Shown here: in pieces, positions 9,585 to 18,357 of the stretch
How the letters are laid out: the number at the start of each line of letters is the position of its first letter
Numbering within the stretch: the stretch's first letter is position 1
Origin: Verrucomicrobiota bacterium
GTDB taxonomy: Bacteria; Verrucomicrobiota; Verrucomicrobiia; Verrucomicrobiales; DEV007
DNA length: 54,977 nucleotides
Direction: 5' to 3'
NCBI GenBank assembly: GCA_003402735.1
Contig: QQNE01000014.1
Coordinates: 1 to 54,977 of the forward strand
Notes under the pieces: generated by a model
The model's input: only the letters and a program-made list of their open reading frames with translations
Database searches by the model: none
What the model was told of the DNA's origin: nothing
Made by a program: the position numbers and the translations under genes

Positions 9585-9958
9585 GGTTGCTCCTCGACTC
9601 GCACGTGGTTCTTTGGGCGGCGTCGTTCCCCGATGAATTGAACCCACGGTGCCGCGAACTCCTCGTTGATGGAGCGAACACCGTCTATGTCAGTTCAGTC
9701 TCCATTTGGGAGTTGCGGCTCAAGGAATCGATCGGGAAGCTGCGGCTCACTGCGGATTTTGAGTCGGTGTTGGCTTCCCTTCGCTTTCTCGAGCTGCCCG
9801 TGAATTGGGCGCATGCCCTAAGGTCAGCGCGTCTTCCGCCGCTGCACCAGGATCCGTTTGATCGCATGCTCGTGGCGCAAAGCCTCGTTGAAGATCTCGT
9901 CTTGGTGACCCGGGATCGAAAGATTCAGCGTTACGATTGCGCCTTGCTGCGCGCCTGA
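9581..9958 (+). CDS. PIN-domain toxin (VapC-like ribonuclease)
   Basis: A 125-residue PIN-domain protein and the toxin partner of the preceding antitoxin. The acidic residues expected at the metal site are present: D6 in LLLDSH, E44 in SIWELRLK, D91/D94 in HQDPFDRM and D112 in VTRDRKI. The IWE and HxDPFDR signatures place it in the PIN subgroup usually paired with Phd-type antitoxins. It should cleave RNA when free of antitoxin. Target specificity cannot be read from the sequence. Confidence 0.93.
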   Translation: MRLLLDSHVVLWAASFPDELNPRCRELLVDGANTVYVSSVSIWELRLKESIGKLRLTADFESVLASLRFLELPVNWAHALRSARLPPLHQDPFDRMLVAQSLVEDLVLVTRDRKIQRYDCALLRA

Positions 9959-10228
9959 GAGGGCGGCAACGCGAAACCCTAGCCCGCATTTCTCAAGCTC
10001 TCGCTGCTGCGGCTTGCCCAATGGCATTCCTGCTGCGTTCCGCTCAAGTTCCCGGATTCGCGGTATGTCGGCATACCGCTCACCCGGAAGCCTTCGCGCG
10101 TCTTGCGGGCAATGCCATTTGGCGGCGCCTCGCGACGCGATCCTTGAGAAGTGCAGGCTTGGCTGGCCAGGGGCGCGGCTTCTCAATGGGTTTCCCGGTC
10201 GGCCCGGGAAAACTCTGCTTCGCTGTCG
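9959..10228. other. Non-coding 270 bp with several inverted repeats
   Basis: Lies between the PIN toxin gene and the 3' end of the PVC dehydrogenase gene; no credible protein is seen in any frame. It holds a perfect hairpin with 8-bp arms GCGGTATG/CATACCGC around a TCGG loop (10060-10079). A second inverted repeat is TTGAGAAG (10144-10151) with CTTCTCAA (10179-10186). AATGGCATT (10019-10027) and AATGCCATT (about 10110-10119) also face each other. No T-run follows either hairpin, so a simple terminator is not supported. It may be a dispersed structured repeat or the remnant of one. Confidence 0.5.
10060..10079. repeat. Perfect hairpin, 8-bp stem and TCGG loop
   Basis: GCGGTATG at 10060-10067 and CATACCGC at 10072-10079 are exact reverse complements separated by TCGG, a stable tetraloop type. 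It sits about 100 bp past the toxin stop codon and 150 bp past the end of the opposing dehydrogenase gene. Confidence 0.7.
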
Positions 10229-13200
10229 TTATTTCCGCAGCGCCATTAGCGCATCGAGCCCTGCCATGTAACGTGGCAAGGCCTTGGGGTTTTTGTCGAG
10301 CAGGTCAAGCTGGAGTTTGTGAAGACCCGGGGCCAGCGTGTGGGAGCCCAGTTCCACGACGCCGGTGGTGCGGACGCTGGAATCGTAAAGATCCAGGCTG
10401 CGAACCAACTCGGTCTTTTGGTCGAGCCAAACGCGCACTTGTCCATAGTCGGGGGCCTTGGTGAATACCGCGGAGAGGGCGTAGGTTCCGGGTTCGGAGA
10501 TGTCGAATTCCAAGGTCAATCGATCGCCCGGCTTGCCGCCGGTCCACCAGAGTTGGGCGTTGCCGCTCCAGGTATCGGCCCGAAACCCACCCATCGGCTG
10601 CCTGGAGGTTCGCCCGCCGGTGGCTTCCGCGACACGAATGGCTTCGCCTTCGAACACCATTTCGCCAGGGCGAGCCACGGGAACCTGTTTGTCGCCCCTC
10701 AAATAAGCAACCAAGTCCACGGCATCGGCCTGGGGCAGAGCCTCGAGCAAGCCCTCAGGCATCAGGGACTGCGCCAAGGTCTCGCGACGAGCGATGGAGG
10801 TTTTGGGGACGGACTGCGTGACACCGCCGGGCAAAACTAGGCTGACGGCGGACGCACTCTCGCTCTTGGCCATGCCGGCGACGACCTGCTGATCCTGGAG
10901 GTGGAGCACCTGGAGCTGATACTCCTTGCCGATGACCGCATTGGGATTGAGGAGGTTTTCCAGAAGATAATCGAGATCCGCGCGGTTGGCCCCGGTGAGG
11001 TCGGGACCGATGAGGTTGCCTTGGCCATAAAGGACATGGCATGCGTAGCAGGTCTGGTTGTAAACGAGCCTGCCTTTGGCTGGACTGCCCTTGGCGAGCC
11101 GATCAGGTGTGAGGATTCCCTTCCATTTGGCGATCCTGGCTGCGGCATCTCCGGTCGAGGTTTGCAGGGTTCCCCAGTGCTTTGTCAACAAGCTGTTCAA
11201 TGCGGGATCCGCGAGCTGCTGGATCTGGCGGGCTGCGACCACGCTGATGGCGTTTCCGGGCAGCTTACCGTCCGCGACCCTTTGGAGCAGTTGCTTGGCC
11301 GAGGCCGGACGCGCGCAGAGAACGGACAAGGCGGCGCTCTGTTCGGAGGGTGAAAAATCCGCGAGGGCGTCCAAGAGTGCGGCCCGAGACGGCTCGTCGT
11401 CCTGCTTACCCAGGGCGATGATGGCAGCTTGCCGCAGCGGGGATGCGCCTCCAGTGACCAGTCCTCGGAGAACTGGGATCGATTCAGGATCCGGTGCCAG
11501 GGCGTCGAGCGCGACCACCCGGAGACCAAGAGGTTGCGAGGCGTCTCCGAGCAGAGCGCGCATTTCGGGACGGACTCGGGGATCCCGGAATTTGCCCGCC
11601 AGGAAGAGCAGCTTCCGGCGCAATTCGGGATTGGTCTCCGCCGCGGGTCGGACCCGATCGAAGAAGGAGCTCCAAGATGGGGGCGGATCCTGGGGAGCCT
11701 CGTTCTGCATCTGCTCGAAGAGAGCCGAGACCACCGCATTGGCCCGCGCGGGGGGTTGAGAGAAAAGGAGAGCGCGGCTCTCTGGGATCGCGGCGATGCG
11801 GCGGTAGATCCGCTCCTGGAATCCAGGATGTTTCGTGGTTTGCGCCTGCCGAAGCGCCCAATCGGGCTCCTTGGCCACCAACGGTTCGGTGCCATACCAA
11901 GCCAGTTTGGCCACGAGAGGATCTTCCTGAGGACCGAGACTGGCGATCAGGGAGGCAGCGACCGGAAAAGCCGCCTCTGCCGACAGGAGGCGAAGCGCCG
12001 ACGCAAGTTCCCGGCGCGCCAAGGGACCTTCCGTCTGGAGAGGTTTGAGCGAACCGGTCTCCGACTGGTAACGGATTCCGCGGGCGACCAAGAGATCTCC
12101 TGAAAGCGGCTGGTTTGTCGTCAAGCCGCAGGCGTGGAGCGTCCCGAGGGCGTCGAGTTGGACCGGAACCGGTCGGGTCGGGACCATGAAGCCTTGGAGC
12201 GTGGCAACGGCCTTCTCCTGAAGTGGTCGAGAAGCGGCGCGTTCCTGCAAGAGACGCCGGGCGGTGCGGACGAACCACTGATTCTCGTGGGTATGCAGGG
12301 CGGCGAGTTCGTCATCGGCGAGTTTGCCCAAGTTCACATTGGCCGGCTTCAGATCTCCGAAATGGATGCGGAAGATGCGGCCGTTGGTGCGGTCCCATTC
12401 CGCGTCGTCGCGGCGGTGGCAGGTGGTGTCATCATGCCAATCGGCGAAATAAAGGGCGCCGTCGGGGCCATAAGCGATCTGGGTGCCAACATACCAGTGA
12501 TCGTTGGAAAAGAGAAAATCGGGTCGGCGATCTCCGGAATAGGTGGCCCCGACGGGCGAGGTGTGATCCCAGTTCATGCGGTGCCCGTGCAGATTGTGCA
12601 TGAGGAGAGCGCCGCGGTAAGCCGGCGGAAAATTGTCGCCCTGATAAATGCTCAAGCCGCAGTGGGCATGCCCTCCGCCGGCTTGGAAGGTGTTGGTTCC
12701 AATGACGTCTGACTTCGCATCGCGACGCGGTCCCCAATGGGCGCTGTCAGCGACTGAGCCGGCGAAATGACGGTGCTTGGCAATGGTGCCCACCAGGTCG
12801 TAAAGGTGAGGATTCTGGTGTTGCCCGGCTTGCCGTTCGTAATAGGCCCCTGGGACGATGTGCCAAAGATGCGGGATCACGCAGGCGGTGACGAACCACT
12901 CCCCGTATTGGTCGTAGTCCAACCCCCAGGGATTGGAAGTGCCTCGGGCGAAGACTTCGAAGCGGTGCCGCACCGGGTGATAGCGCCAAACGCCGGCATC
13001 GAGAAACACCCGATCCTTCTCCGACGTTCCCGGCTTGCCGACGTTTGATTTCGTGAAGACCCCGTGGCAGCCGTAGAGCCACCCGTCTTGGCCCCACCTG
13101 AAGGAGTTCAGGGTCTCGTGCGTGTCTTGGGTGCCCCAGCCGTCGAGGAGAACTTCCGGCGCTCCGTCCGGCAGATCGTCGCCGTTTCGGTCCGGTATGA

Positions 13201-14788
13201 AGAGGAGATTCGGCGCCGCACCGACCCACACCCCGCCAAAGCCGACCTCGAGACCGCTGACGAGGTTGAGTTTTTCCGCGAAAATCTTGTGGGACTCGAA
13301 ACGGCCATCGTGATCGGAGTCCTCAAAGATGTGGATTCTGTCTCTCCCGCCACCGGGAGGGGCCGGGGTTGGATAATTGAGCGCTTCAGCCACCCAGAGG
13401 CGTCCGCGGTCATCAAAGCAGAATGTGACCGGTTGCGTAAGATCCGGTTCCGAGGCGATCAGGTTGACGTGGAAACCAGGGGGCGCGGTCATGGCCGACG
13501 CGGCTTCTTGGGCCGGACGACCGGACGCGTATTTCTCCATCGGGAGAATCCCATCAAGGAATGCCTTGCGGGGTTGCGACGCCAGCCAAGTCGCCTCGTC
13601 CACCTTGGTCCGTTTCTGCAGATGCAGGAAGACCCCGTGCTTGTTGGCCACGACCACATCGGGCAAACCGTCCGAATTCGCGTCCCCGGTTTTGACCTCG
13701 ACGCCGACCCCGGAATTGTCGTCAATCAGGTGCGGAACGAATTTCACACCGCCTCCCGGTTTGCGAACAGTCTTGAACCAATAAATCACCGCGGGATCGC
13801 GCTCGCCTGGATCATGCCCGTTGTGGGCCCAGAAACGTTTCCCGGTGATGATGTCCTTCAGTCCGTCCCCATCGATGTCATCGAGAGCGATCCCGTGAAT
13901 CTGACTGAAGGCGACACCGTAGGGATTTTGGAGCGGATCTTCCGTGGTGATGAGGTGACGGGAAAATTCACCTTTCACCTGCTCAAACCAAGCCAGCCCA
14001 TAACTGTGAGCTGCGAGGCTGGAAAGCACATCCTGGTCACCGTCCCCGTCAAAGTCCCAGGCATACATCTGAGCTCCGCCTGGGCCGGTGAAATCCGTGC
14101 GGTGCGATTTCCATAACGGATCGCCCTCCAAAGATTCCGGTTGTTCCCACCAACGGCTCTTTTCCAGCAGGTCAATCCGTCCGTCTCGATTCACATCGCC
14201 GATACCGAGGCCATGCGTGAACTGCCCTCCCGTGGCCTGATCCGGAGAGATCCGGTGCCAGATCCAAGGCTGCGTAGGTTGATCCCTCCGCGGCCCGGCG
14301 TATCCGAAGACTCCATTGACCGATGCGTAGATTTCCGGGACCCCATCACCGGTGAGGTCCCCAAACCCCGCCGACTCATTGTCGACCTTGGCGAGAGCGA
14401 GATGCATGGCCCAGTGGCCCGAACCGGTCCCGGGATTGCGATACCACCGTGCCTCCTTGCCCGGAAAACCGATCACCAGGATGTCGAGCCAACCATCGGC
14501 GTCGAAATCCCAGGTGTAGGGAAAGAAGTTGTCCGAGTAGCCGTTGATGTTGAACGGCTTGGCGGGATAGAACTCGAACTTCTCGGAAAAAGACGGCCCC
14601 CGCCAGATGTAGGGGCCGGCGACAACGTCGGAATGCCCGTCCTTGTCGAGATCGGCAAGGACCGCTCCTTCCGCGAAAAAGACATCCGTGAGTTGCTTGC
14701 GCTCCCAAGAGACCTGAACCCGCTCAACCCCCTGGACGAGGGGGGAAAGGCACAAAAGAAACAACCACGACAGGAAGGGGCGTTGCAT
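10229..14788 (-). CDS. PVC-type membrane-bound dehydrogenase with FG-GAP, haem-binding and C-terminal jelly-roll-like domains
   Basis: A 1,519-residue exported protein with signal sequence PFLSWLFLLCLSPLVQG. Residues about 40-400 hold seven FG-GAP/VCBS-type calcium loops (DLDKDG, DFDADG, DLTGDG, DVNRDG, DFDGDG, DIDGDG, DANSDG), a beta-propeller. About 445-850 is the PVC dehydrogenase propeller (PPGFHVNLIASEPDL at its start, then GWLYGCHG, NPWGLDYD and AGGGHAHCG). A helical HEAT-like region follows. A haem-binding domain carries CYACH at about 1247-1251 and ends with VDLVAYLRG. The final 120 residues look like a carbohydrate-binding beta-sandwich. Such proteins are thought to oxidise sugars or alcohols at the cell surface; the substrate is unknown. 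The next gene upstream is a sugar-phosphate isomerase-like protein, 81 bp away. Confidence 0.9.
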   Translation of the reverse strand: MQRPFLSWLFLLCLSPLVQGVERVQVSWERKQLTDVFFAEGAVLADLDKDGHSDVVAGPYIWRGPSFSEKFEFYPAKPFNINGYSDNFFPYTWDFDADGWLDILVIGFPGKEARWYRNPGTGSGHWAMHLALAKVDNESAGFGDLTGDGVPEIYASVNGVFGYAGPRRDQPTQPWIWHRISPDQATGGQFTHGLGIGDVNRDGRIDLLEKSRWWEQPESLEGDPLWKSHRTDFTGPGGAQMYAWDFDGDGDQDVLSSLAAHSYGLAWFEQVKGEFSRHLITTEDPLQNPYGVAFSQIHGIALDDIDGDGLKDIITGKRFWAHNGHDPGERDPAVIYWFKTVRKPGGGVKFVPHLIDDNSGVGVEVKTGDANSDGLPDVVVANKHGVFLHLQKRTKVDEATWLASQPRKAFLDGILPMEKYASGRPAQEAASAMTAPPGFHVNLIASEPDLTQPVTFCFDDRGRLWVAEALNYPTPAPPGGGRDRIHIFEDSDHDGRFESHKIFAEKLNLVSGLEVGFGGVWVGAAPNLLFIPDRNGDDLPDGAPEVLLDGWGTQDTHETLNSFRWGQDGWLYGCHGVFTKSNVGKPGTSEKDRVFLDAGVWRYHPVRHRFEVFARGTSNPWGLDYDQYGEWFVTACVIPHLWHIVPGAYYERQAGQHQNPHLYDLVGTIAKHRHFAGSVADSAHWGPRRDAKSDVIGTNTFQAGGGHAHCGLSIYQGDNFPPAYRGALLMHNLHGHRMNWDHTSPVGATYSGDRRPDFLFSNDHWYVGTQIAYGPDGALYFADWHDDTTCHRRDDAEWDRTNGRIFRIHFGDLKPANVNLGKLADDELAALHTHENQWFVRTARRLLQERAASRPLQEKAVATLQGFMVPTRPVPVQLDALGTLHACGLTTNQPLSGDLLVARGIRYQSETGSLKPLQTEGPLARRELASALRLLSAEAAFPVAASLIASLGPQEDPLVAKLAWYGTEPLVAKEPDWALRQAQTTKHPGFQERIYRRIAAIPESRALLFSQPPARANAVVSALFEQMQNEAPQDPPPSWSSFFDRVRPAAETNPELRRKLLFLAGKFRDPRVRPEMRALLGDASQPLGLRVVALDALAPDPESIPVLRGLVTGGASPLRQAAIIALGKQDDEPSRAALLDALADFSPSEQSAALSVLCARPASAKQLLQRVADGKLPGNAISVVAARQIQQLADPALNSLLTKHWGTLQTSTGDAAARIAKWKGILTPDRLAKGSPAKGRLVYNQTCYACHVLYGQGNLIGPDLTGANRADLDYLLENLLNPNAVIGKEYQLQVLHLQDQQVVAGMAKSESASAVSLVLPGGVTQSVPKTSIARRETLAQSLMPEGLLEALPQADAVDLVAYLRGDKQVPVARPGEMVFEGEAIRVAEATGGRTSRQPMGGFRADTWSGNAQLWWTGGKPGDRLTLEFDISEPGTYALSAVFTKAPDYGQVRVWLDQKTELVRSLDLYDSSVRTTGVVELGSHTLAPGLHKLQLDLLDKNPKALPRYMAGLDALMALRK

Positions 14789-14869
14789 GGGGCGAACCTA
14801 CAGCAAACGCACTCCTTCTCGCCAGAGTTCATCTGGACAAAATTTGGGAGATTCCGGCCAACGCCAAGA

Positions 14870-15718
14870 TCAGCGGAGAAGCGGCAGCAAGTTGTTCTTG
14901 CACCACTCTCCATTTTGGAGCGTCACTCCATCCGGATCACCGACCGCTTCATGAGCCTCGTCCTCACAGATGATCCAGCCATCGTAGTTGCGAGTCACGA
15001 GCCATTCGGTGATGGCATGGAAATCGATGCGTCCGGTCCCCATCTTGGCCCACGGCTCGGCGCCCATGGCCATGCCGCTGAAATCCTTGTAATGGATGTG
15101 GTCGACCAAGTGACCCCACTTGGTCATGGTGGCAATCACATCCATGCCGCCACGGGCGATGTGACCGACATCGGGAGTCCAACCGGTCACCGAAGGATCG
15201 AGACTGTTGAGCACCACATCATAATCTTCCTGGGTGCGAACGATTGAGGAGGTGGGGCTGTTTGGGTGGAACGTGGCGTGAATGCCGGCGTCCTTGGCTC
15301 GTTTGCTGACCCGGTTGACGTTCTTGGCCAGGTTGAGCCGGCGCTCCTGGAGTTGGTGACGGCCTCCGGGAAGGGGCACCGTTCCGAGCTTGGCTCCCGG
15401 AAACAATTTCAGGGTCTGGATGGCGTAATCAGCCGCGGCTTTCTCTTCGGCAGTCTCGCCCTCTGCGTCCCAGGAGCAGACCAGGGCCAATCCGGCCAAT
15501 TCCATCTCGTTCGCCTCGAGGGTGTCCTTGAGCCGGGCGGGATCCTTGAATTCGCCGAGCCAGTAGTCCGGAAACGGGGTGAGGACCATGGGCTCGATCC
15601 CTTTGAACCCCGCGAGGGAGGCGATGCGGATCATGTGATCGAGCTTGTTGCTGTAGGCGGCACCGGTCCCCTGCATGAACCAGGTGTAGACTTCCGAGCC
15701 GAATTTGATGTTAGCCAT
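14870..15718 (-). CDS. Sugar phosphate isomerase/epimerase-like TIM-barrel protein
   Basis: A 282-residue protein of the xylose isomerase-like / AP endonuclease 2 superfamily. Visible features are an N-terminal FGSEVYTW strand, GFKGIEPM, the metal-site segments HATFHPNSPTS and TPDVGHIARGG, HIHYKDF, and a C-terminal ICEDEAHE. These fit a divalent-metal site made of Glu, Asp and His. It lies 39 bp downstream of an alpha/beta hydrolase gene on the same strand and upstream of the PVC dehydrogenase, suggesting a small carbohydrate-use cluster. No signal peptide is seen, so it is probably cytoplasmic. The exact substrate cannot be told. Confidence 0.88.
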   Translation of the reverse strand: MANIKFGSEVYTWFMQGTGAAYSNKLDHMIRIASLAGFKGIEPMVLTPFPDYWLGEFKDPARLKDTLEANEMELAGLALVCSWDAEGETAEEKAAADYAIQTLKLFPGAKLGTVPLPGGRHQLQERRLNLAKNVNRVSKRAKDAGIHATFHPNSPTSSIVRTQEDYDVVLNSLDPSVTGWTPDVGHIARGGMDVIATMTKWGHLVDHIHYKDFSGMAMGAEPWAKMGTGRIDFHAITEWLVTRNYDGWIICEDEAHEAVGDPDGVTLQNGEWCKNNLLPLLR

Positions 15719-15757
15719 GGGTAAGGGATTGGAGTTGTGGAATTTAGGGTTGATGAG

Positions 15758-16561
15758 TTAGTGGGCCAGGAGCCACTGCCGGACCCGGGGATTGAAATCG
15801 GCCATGACTTCCCAGTGAAAGGCGTGTCCGGCATTGTCGTAGTAATGACGATCGCTTCCGGGGATGCCGTTGGCAACTTCCTCCGCCATCCAGAGCGGGG
15901 TGAAGATGTCCGCCTTTCCGCCGATGACCAGGGTGGGACACCGGATCTCGCCGAGGCGAGCCAGGGTGTCGTGGTTCACGCAGGCCGCAGCCTGCGCCTC
16001 CAACCCGTGCAGCGGTTGCGGAATTGGGTTCAGGGAGAAGTCGGCACGGCCCTGGACCAGGGAATCATGGGCCTCGTCATTGTCCCAGAACGGCTTGGTG
16101 AAGATGAGCAGTTGAATCCACTCCAAAAACTCTGCGGGAGAGAGGTGCGCCTTGCAGGCTTTCATGTGTTCGAAAATGGAGCGCCCGTAGCGGTCACACC
16201 GGGCCCAGGGGCACATCTGCACCATGCTGATGACCTTGTAGGGATGCCGCAGGACCAGTTGCTGCGCGATGATCGCCCCCATCGAGACCCCAACGACCCG
16301 GGCACGAGCGATGCCGAGAGAGTTCAACAGACCGGCGTAATCGTCCGCCATCATTTCGCTGCTGTAAGGACCAGCCGGTTTGTCGGTCAACCCAACGCCG
16401 CGATTGTCTGCCATGATGCACCGGAAATTCTGTTTCCAGTCCTCCTTGTGCGCTTCCCAGACTTCACCGCGGGCCGTGATCCCCATGATGAGGAGCAACG
16501 GATCGCCGGCTCCCGCTTCTTCGTAATACATCTGGATTCCGTTTGTCTGGACGTAAGGCAT
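15758..16561 (-). CDS. Alpha/beta hydrolase
   Basis: A 267-residue alpha/beta-hydrolase-fold protein. The nucleophile elbow is GVSMGA with S93; the acid is probably D218 in GGKADIFTP and the histidine H246 in NAGHAFHW. The oxyanion region is LLIMGITA and the DNRGVGLT strand is typical of the aldo/ester hydrolase branch. It has no signal peptide. It is followed after 39 bp by the isomerase-like gene, so the two are likely co-transcribed. The divergent aldolase gene begins 128 bp upstream. Substrate unknown. Confidence 0.9.
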   Translation of the reverse strand: MPYVQTNGIQMYYEEAGAGDPLLLIMGITARGEVWEAHKEDWKQNFRCIMADNRGVGLTDKPAGPYSSEMMADDYAGLLNSLGIARARVVGVSMGAIIAQQLVLRHPYKVISMVQMCPWARCDRYGRSIFEHMKACKAHLSPAEFLEWIQLLIFTKPFWDNDEAHDSLVQGRADFSLNPIPQPLHGLEAQAAACVNHDTLARLGEIRCPTLVIGGKADIFTPLWMAEEVANGIPGSDRHYYDNAGHAFHWEVMADFNPRVRQWLLAH

Positions 16562-16600
16562 GGGCGGTTGGGGTTAAATTTTCCTGGCGCAGTCCTTAGC

Positions 16601-16658
16601 GCAAACCGACCCGTCTTCCAACTACAAAGCGCGGGAAATGCGGAGAGAGTCGGTTTGC
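16601..16658. promoter_or_regulatory. Long-spaced perfect inverted repeat in a divergent promoter region
   Basis: GCAAACCGAC (16601-16610) and GTCGGTTTGC (16649-16658) are exact reverse complements 38 bases apart. They lie between the alpha/beta hydrolase gene (minus) and the aldolase gene (plus). Half-sites placed like this could be a regulator's operator or the stem of a leader RNA. No further assignment is possible. Confidence 0.45.
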
Positions 16659-16689
16659 CTCCAACCGCGGCCTGTGCTACGGCCAGAAG

Positions 16690-17457
16690 ATGAAGCAAGC
16701 ACTGTCGAAACTCTTCGGACTGGATGGCAGAACGGTAATTCTTCCGATCGATCACGGCACCGCCATTCCTGTGCCTGGACTGGATCGACCAGCCGAGCTG
16801 ATCGCGGCGCTCGCTCCGCATGTCGACGGATTTGTCGTCAATCTCGGGTTGGCCCGGGCCTGCCAAGAGGCTTTGGCCAACAGCGCGATCTGTCTGCGAA
16901 CCGATGTCTACAAGCCCGATCTGCCAGAAGGTAGCGTCAAGCTGTTCGGTGCGGACGATGCCCAGGAGGTTGGAGCTTGTTCCATGATGCACATGCTCTA
17001 TCCCGGTCATGCGGACGAGGCCCGCATTCTGGCAGAGTGCAGCGACACAATCCGCGAGGGCATTTTCGCGGGGTTACCCACCATCGTGGAGGCCCTGCCT
17101 GTGGGGCTCGGCTTGCCTTCGGCTTACACCGTGGAGGCGGTCCGCTTCGCCGTCCGGCAGGCGGCCGAACTCGGTGCCTCCGTGGTCAAAACCGCGTTTC
17201 CAACCGGCGCTTCAGCAGCCGATTTTCGCTCCGTGGTGCAGGGCTCTTTTGTTCCGGTCATCGTTCTGGGCGGTGCCGCCCTCGGCAACGATCGGGCTCT
17301 GCTCTCCATGGTCCGCGATGCCCTGGACGCTGGTGCCGTGGGCATCGCCATCGGAAGAAATGTCTGGATGCATCCCGATCCGGCTCGGATCGCCCGCCAA
17401 TTGCATGCCATGGTGCACCGGGATCTCTCGGTGGAAGAAGCCCTGGGCCAAGCCTAA
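16690..17457 (+). CDS. DhnA/DeoC-family class I aldolase
   Basis: A 255-residue TIM-barrel aldolase of the DhnA-type fructose-bisphosphate aldolase / LsrF family. Landmarks: LPIDHGTAIPVPG near residues 18-30 (the DHG signature), a barrel strand VVKTAFPTG with the probable Schiff-base lysine K167, and a C-terminal phosphate-binding VIVLGGAAL followed by GAVGIAIGRNVW. Cytoplasmic. It is divergent from the hydrolase/isomerase pair, consistent with a role in sugar breakdown. Whether it uses fructose 1,6-bisphosphate or another phosphosugar is not decidable here. Confidence 0.88.
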   Translation: MKQALSKLFGLDGRTVILPIDHGTAIPVPGLDRPAELIAALAPHVDGFVVNLGLARACQEALANSAICLRTDVYKPDLPEGSVKLFGADDAQEVGACSMMHMLYPGHADEARILAECSDTIREGIFAGLPTIVEALPVGLGLPSAYTVEAVRFAVRQAAELGASVVKTAFPTGASAADFRSVVQGSFVPVIVLGGAALGNDRALLSMVRDALDAGAVGIAIGRNVWMHPDPARIARQLHAMVHRDLSVEEALGQA

Positions 17458-17462
17458 AAAAA

Positions 17463-17494
17463 GGTGCCGGATGCAATCCCTCGCATCCGGCACC
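17463..17494 (-). terminator. Intrinsic terminator for the ParA-like gene
   Basis: GGTGCCGGATGC (17463-17474) and GCATCCGGCACC (17483-17494) form a perfect 12-bp stem with an 8-base loop. Read on the minus strand, the stem is followed at once by a run of seven T (the A-run at 17456-17462), which makes it an intrinsic terminator for the minus-strand gene ending at 17542. On the plus strand there is no T-run, so it should be weaker for the aldolase gene. Confidence 0.88.
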
Positions 17495-17541
17495 CGTCAA
17501 CAACCCAACAACAACAAATCATTCAGTGCGCTGAATCCGCA

Positions 17542-18273
17542 TCAGGCGGAGCGCCGGAAACCGTGCCGAGTCACCACTTCAGGTTCGACGTAGTCGGCCG
17601 CTTCCTCCATCTGACGGTCAAAATCCCGCCACCAGCGCCGCATGTAACGGCCGAGTTCTCCAGGAAGCTCCTCCGGTTCCACCGCGAGTGCAGCGATCAG
17701 CGTCATCTCCCCGCTTTCAAGAAGCCGACGCCCCGCATCCGTGATTCTCGGAACCTCAACCATCACCGCCCCGAGCGAATCGACTGCCCGGCAGGCCCGG
17801 CTGTCGTCCCATGATTCCAGACTGGAGGCGAATTCGTCCTTGGGTATCCGAGGAATCACATAGTAAGCCTTGTCCCCGAGGGTGCGGCAGATCTCGAGGA
17901 TGCAATCGTTGCAATCCGCTTCGTCCACCTGAGGAGCCACGATCGTCACCTCAATGTCCAATTCTCCGAGCTCAAGGTCCATGTCGATCGCCTCATGCAA
18001 CTCCATGATCGCCTCGGCATAGCCGGTCTGGACATCGCAAACGATGACGTCGTTCTTTCTGGTCCAGCCCAGCAGCCGCTTGATGTTGTTCTCATCCAGA
18101 ATGTTCCAGGTGCCGTTGTATCGGACGTTGCGGTCTCGCGCGTCGTCGTCACCGATAACCGCCACCAGCGAGGTGCGGTGGCCTTGGCGGCGCAAGTGGG
18201 TGGAGAGCGCGGTGGCGAAGCTGGTCTTGCCAACTTCTTCGTGGTCGTTCATGACAAAGAGGATGCGTTTCAT
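17542..18273 (-). CDS. ParA/MinD-like P-loop NTPase with a variant Walker A
   Basis: A 243-residue protein with the layout of a SIMIBI-class NTPase: an N-terminal strand KRILFVMND, a Walker A at HEEVGKTSF (G15-K16-T17), then a DVIVCDVQTG strand where ParA-like proteins carry Walker B. The canonical KGGVGKT has become HEEVGKT, so the signature lysine of the deviant ParA loop (the K of KGG) is missing while the catalytic-loop GKT is kept. The segment EADCNDCILEICRTLG is unusual for ParA. The C-terminal part is acidic and rich in Trp and Arg. No parB or plasmid gene lies nearby. Role unknown; it could be partition-like or conjugation-related. Confidence 0.72.
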   Translation of the reverse strand: MKRILFVMNDHEEVGKTSFATALSTHLRRQGHRTSLVAVIGDDDARDRNVRYNGTWNILDENNIKRLLGWTRKNDVIVCDVQTGYAEAIMELHEAIDMDLELGELDIEVTIVAPQVDEADCNDCILEICRTLGDKAYYVIPRIPKDEFASSLESWDDSRACRAVDSLGAVMVEVPRITDAGRRLLESGEMTLIAALAVEPEELPGELGRYMRRWWRDFDRQMEEAADYVEPEVVTRHGFRRSA

Positions 18274-18357
18274 GGGGAACTGTTGATGTATGGATATTAC
18301 GTATTAGCTGACTATTTGCAACTATTTTATTATGATTTTCATAAATAATCGCAATTC

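Noticed and set aside
13064..14116. A 350-codon plus-strand open frame
   Set aside because: Antisense to the calcium-loop region of the PVC dehydrogenase; no protein features.
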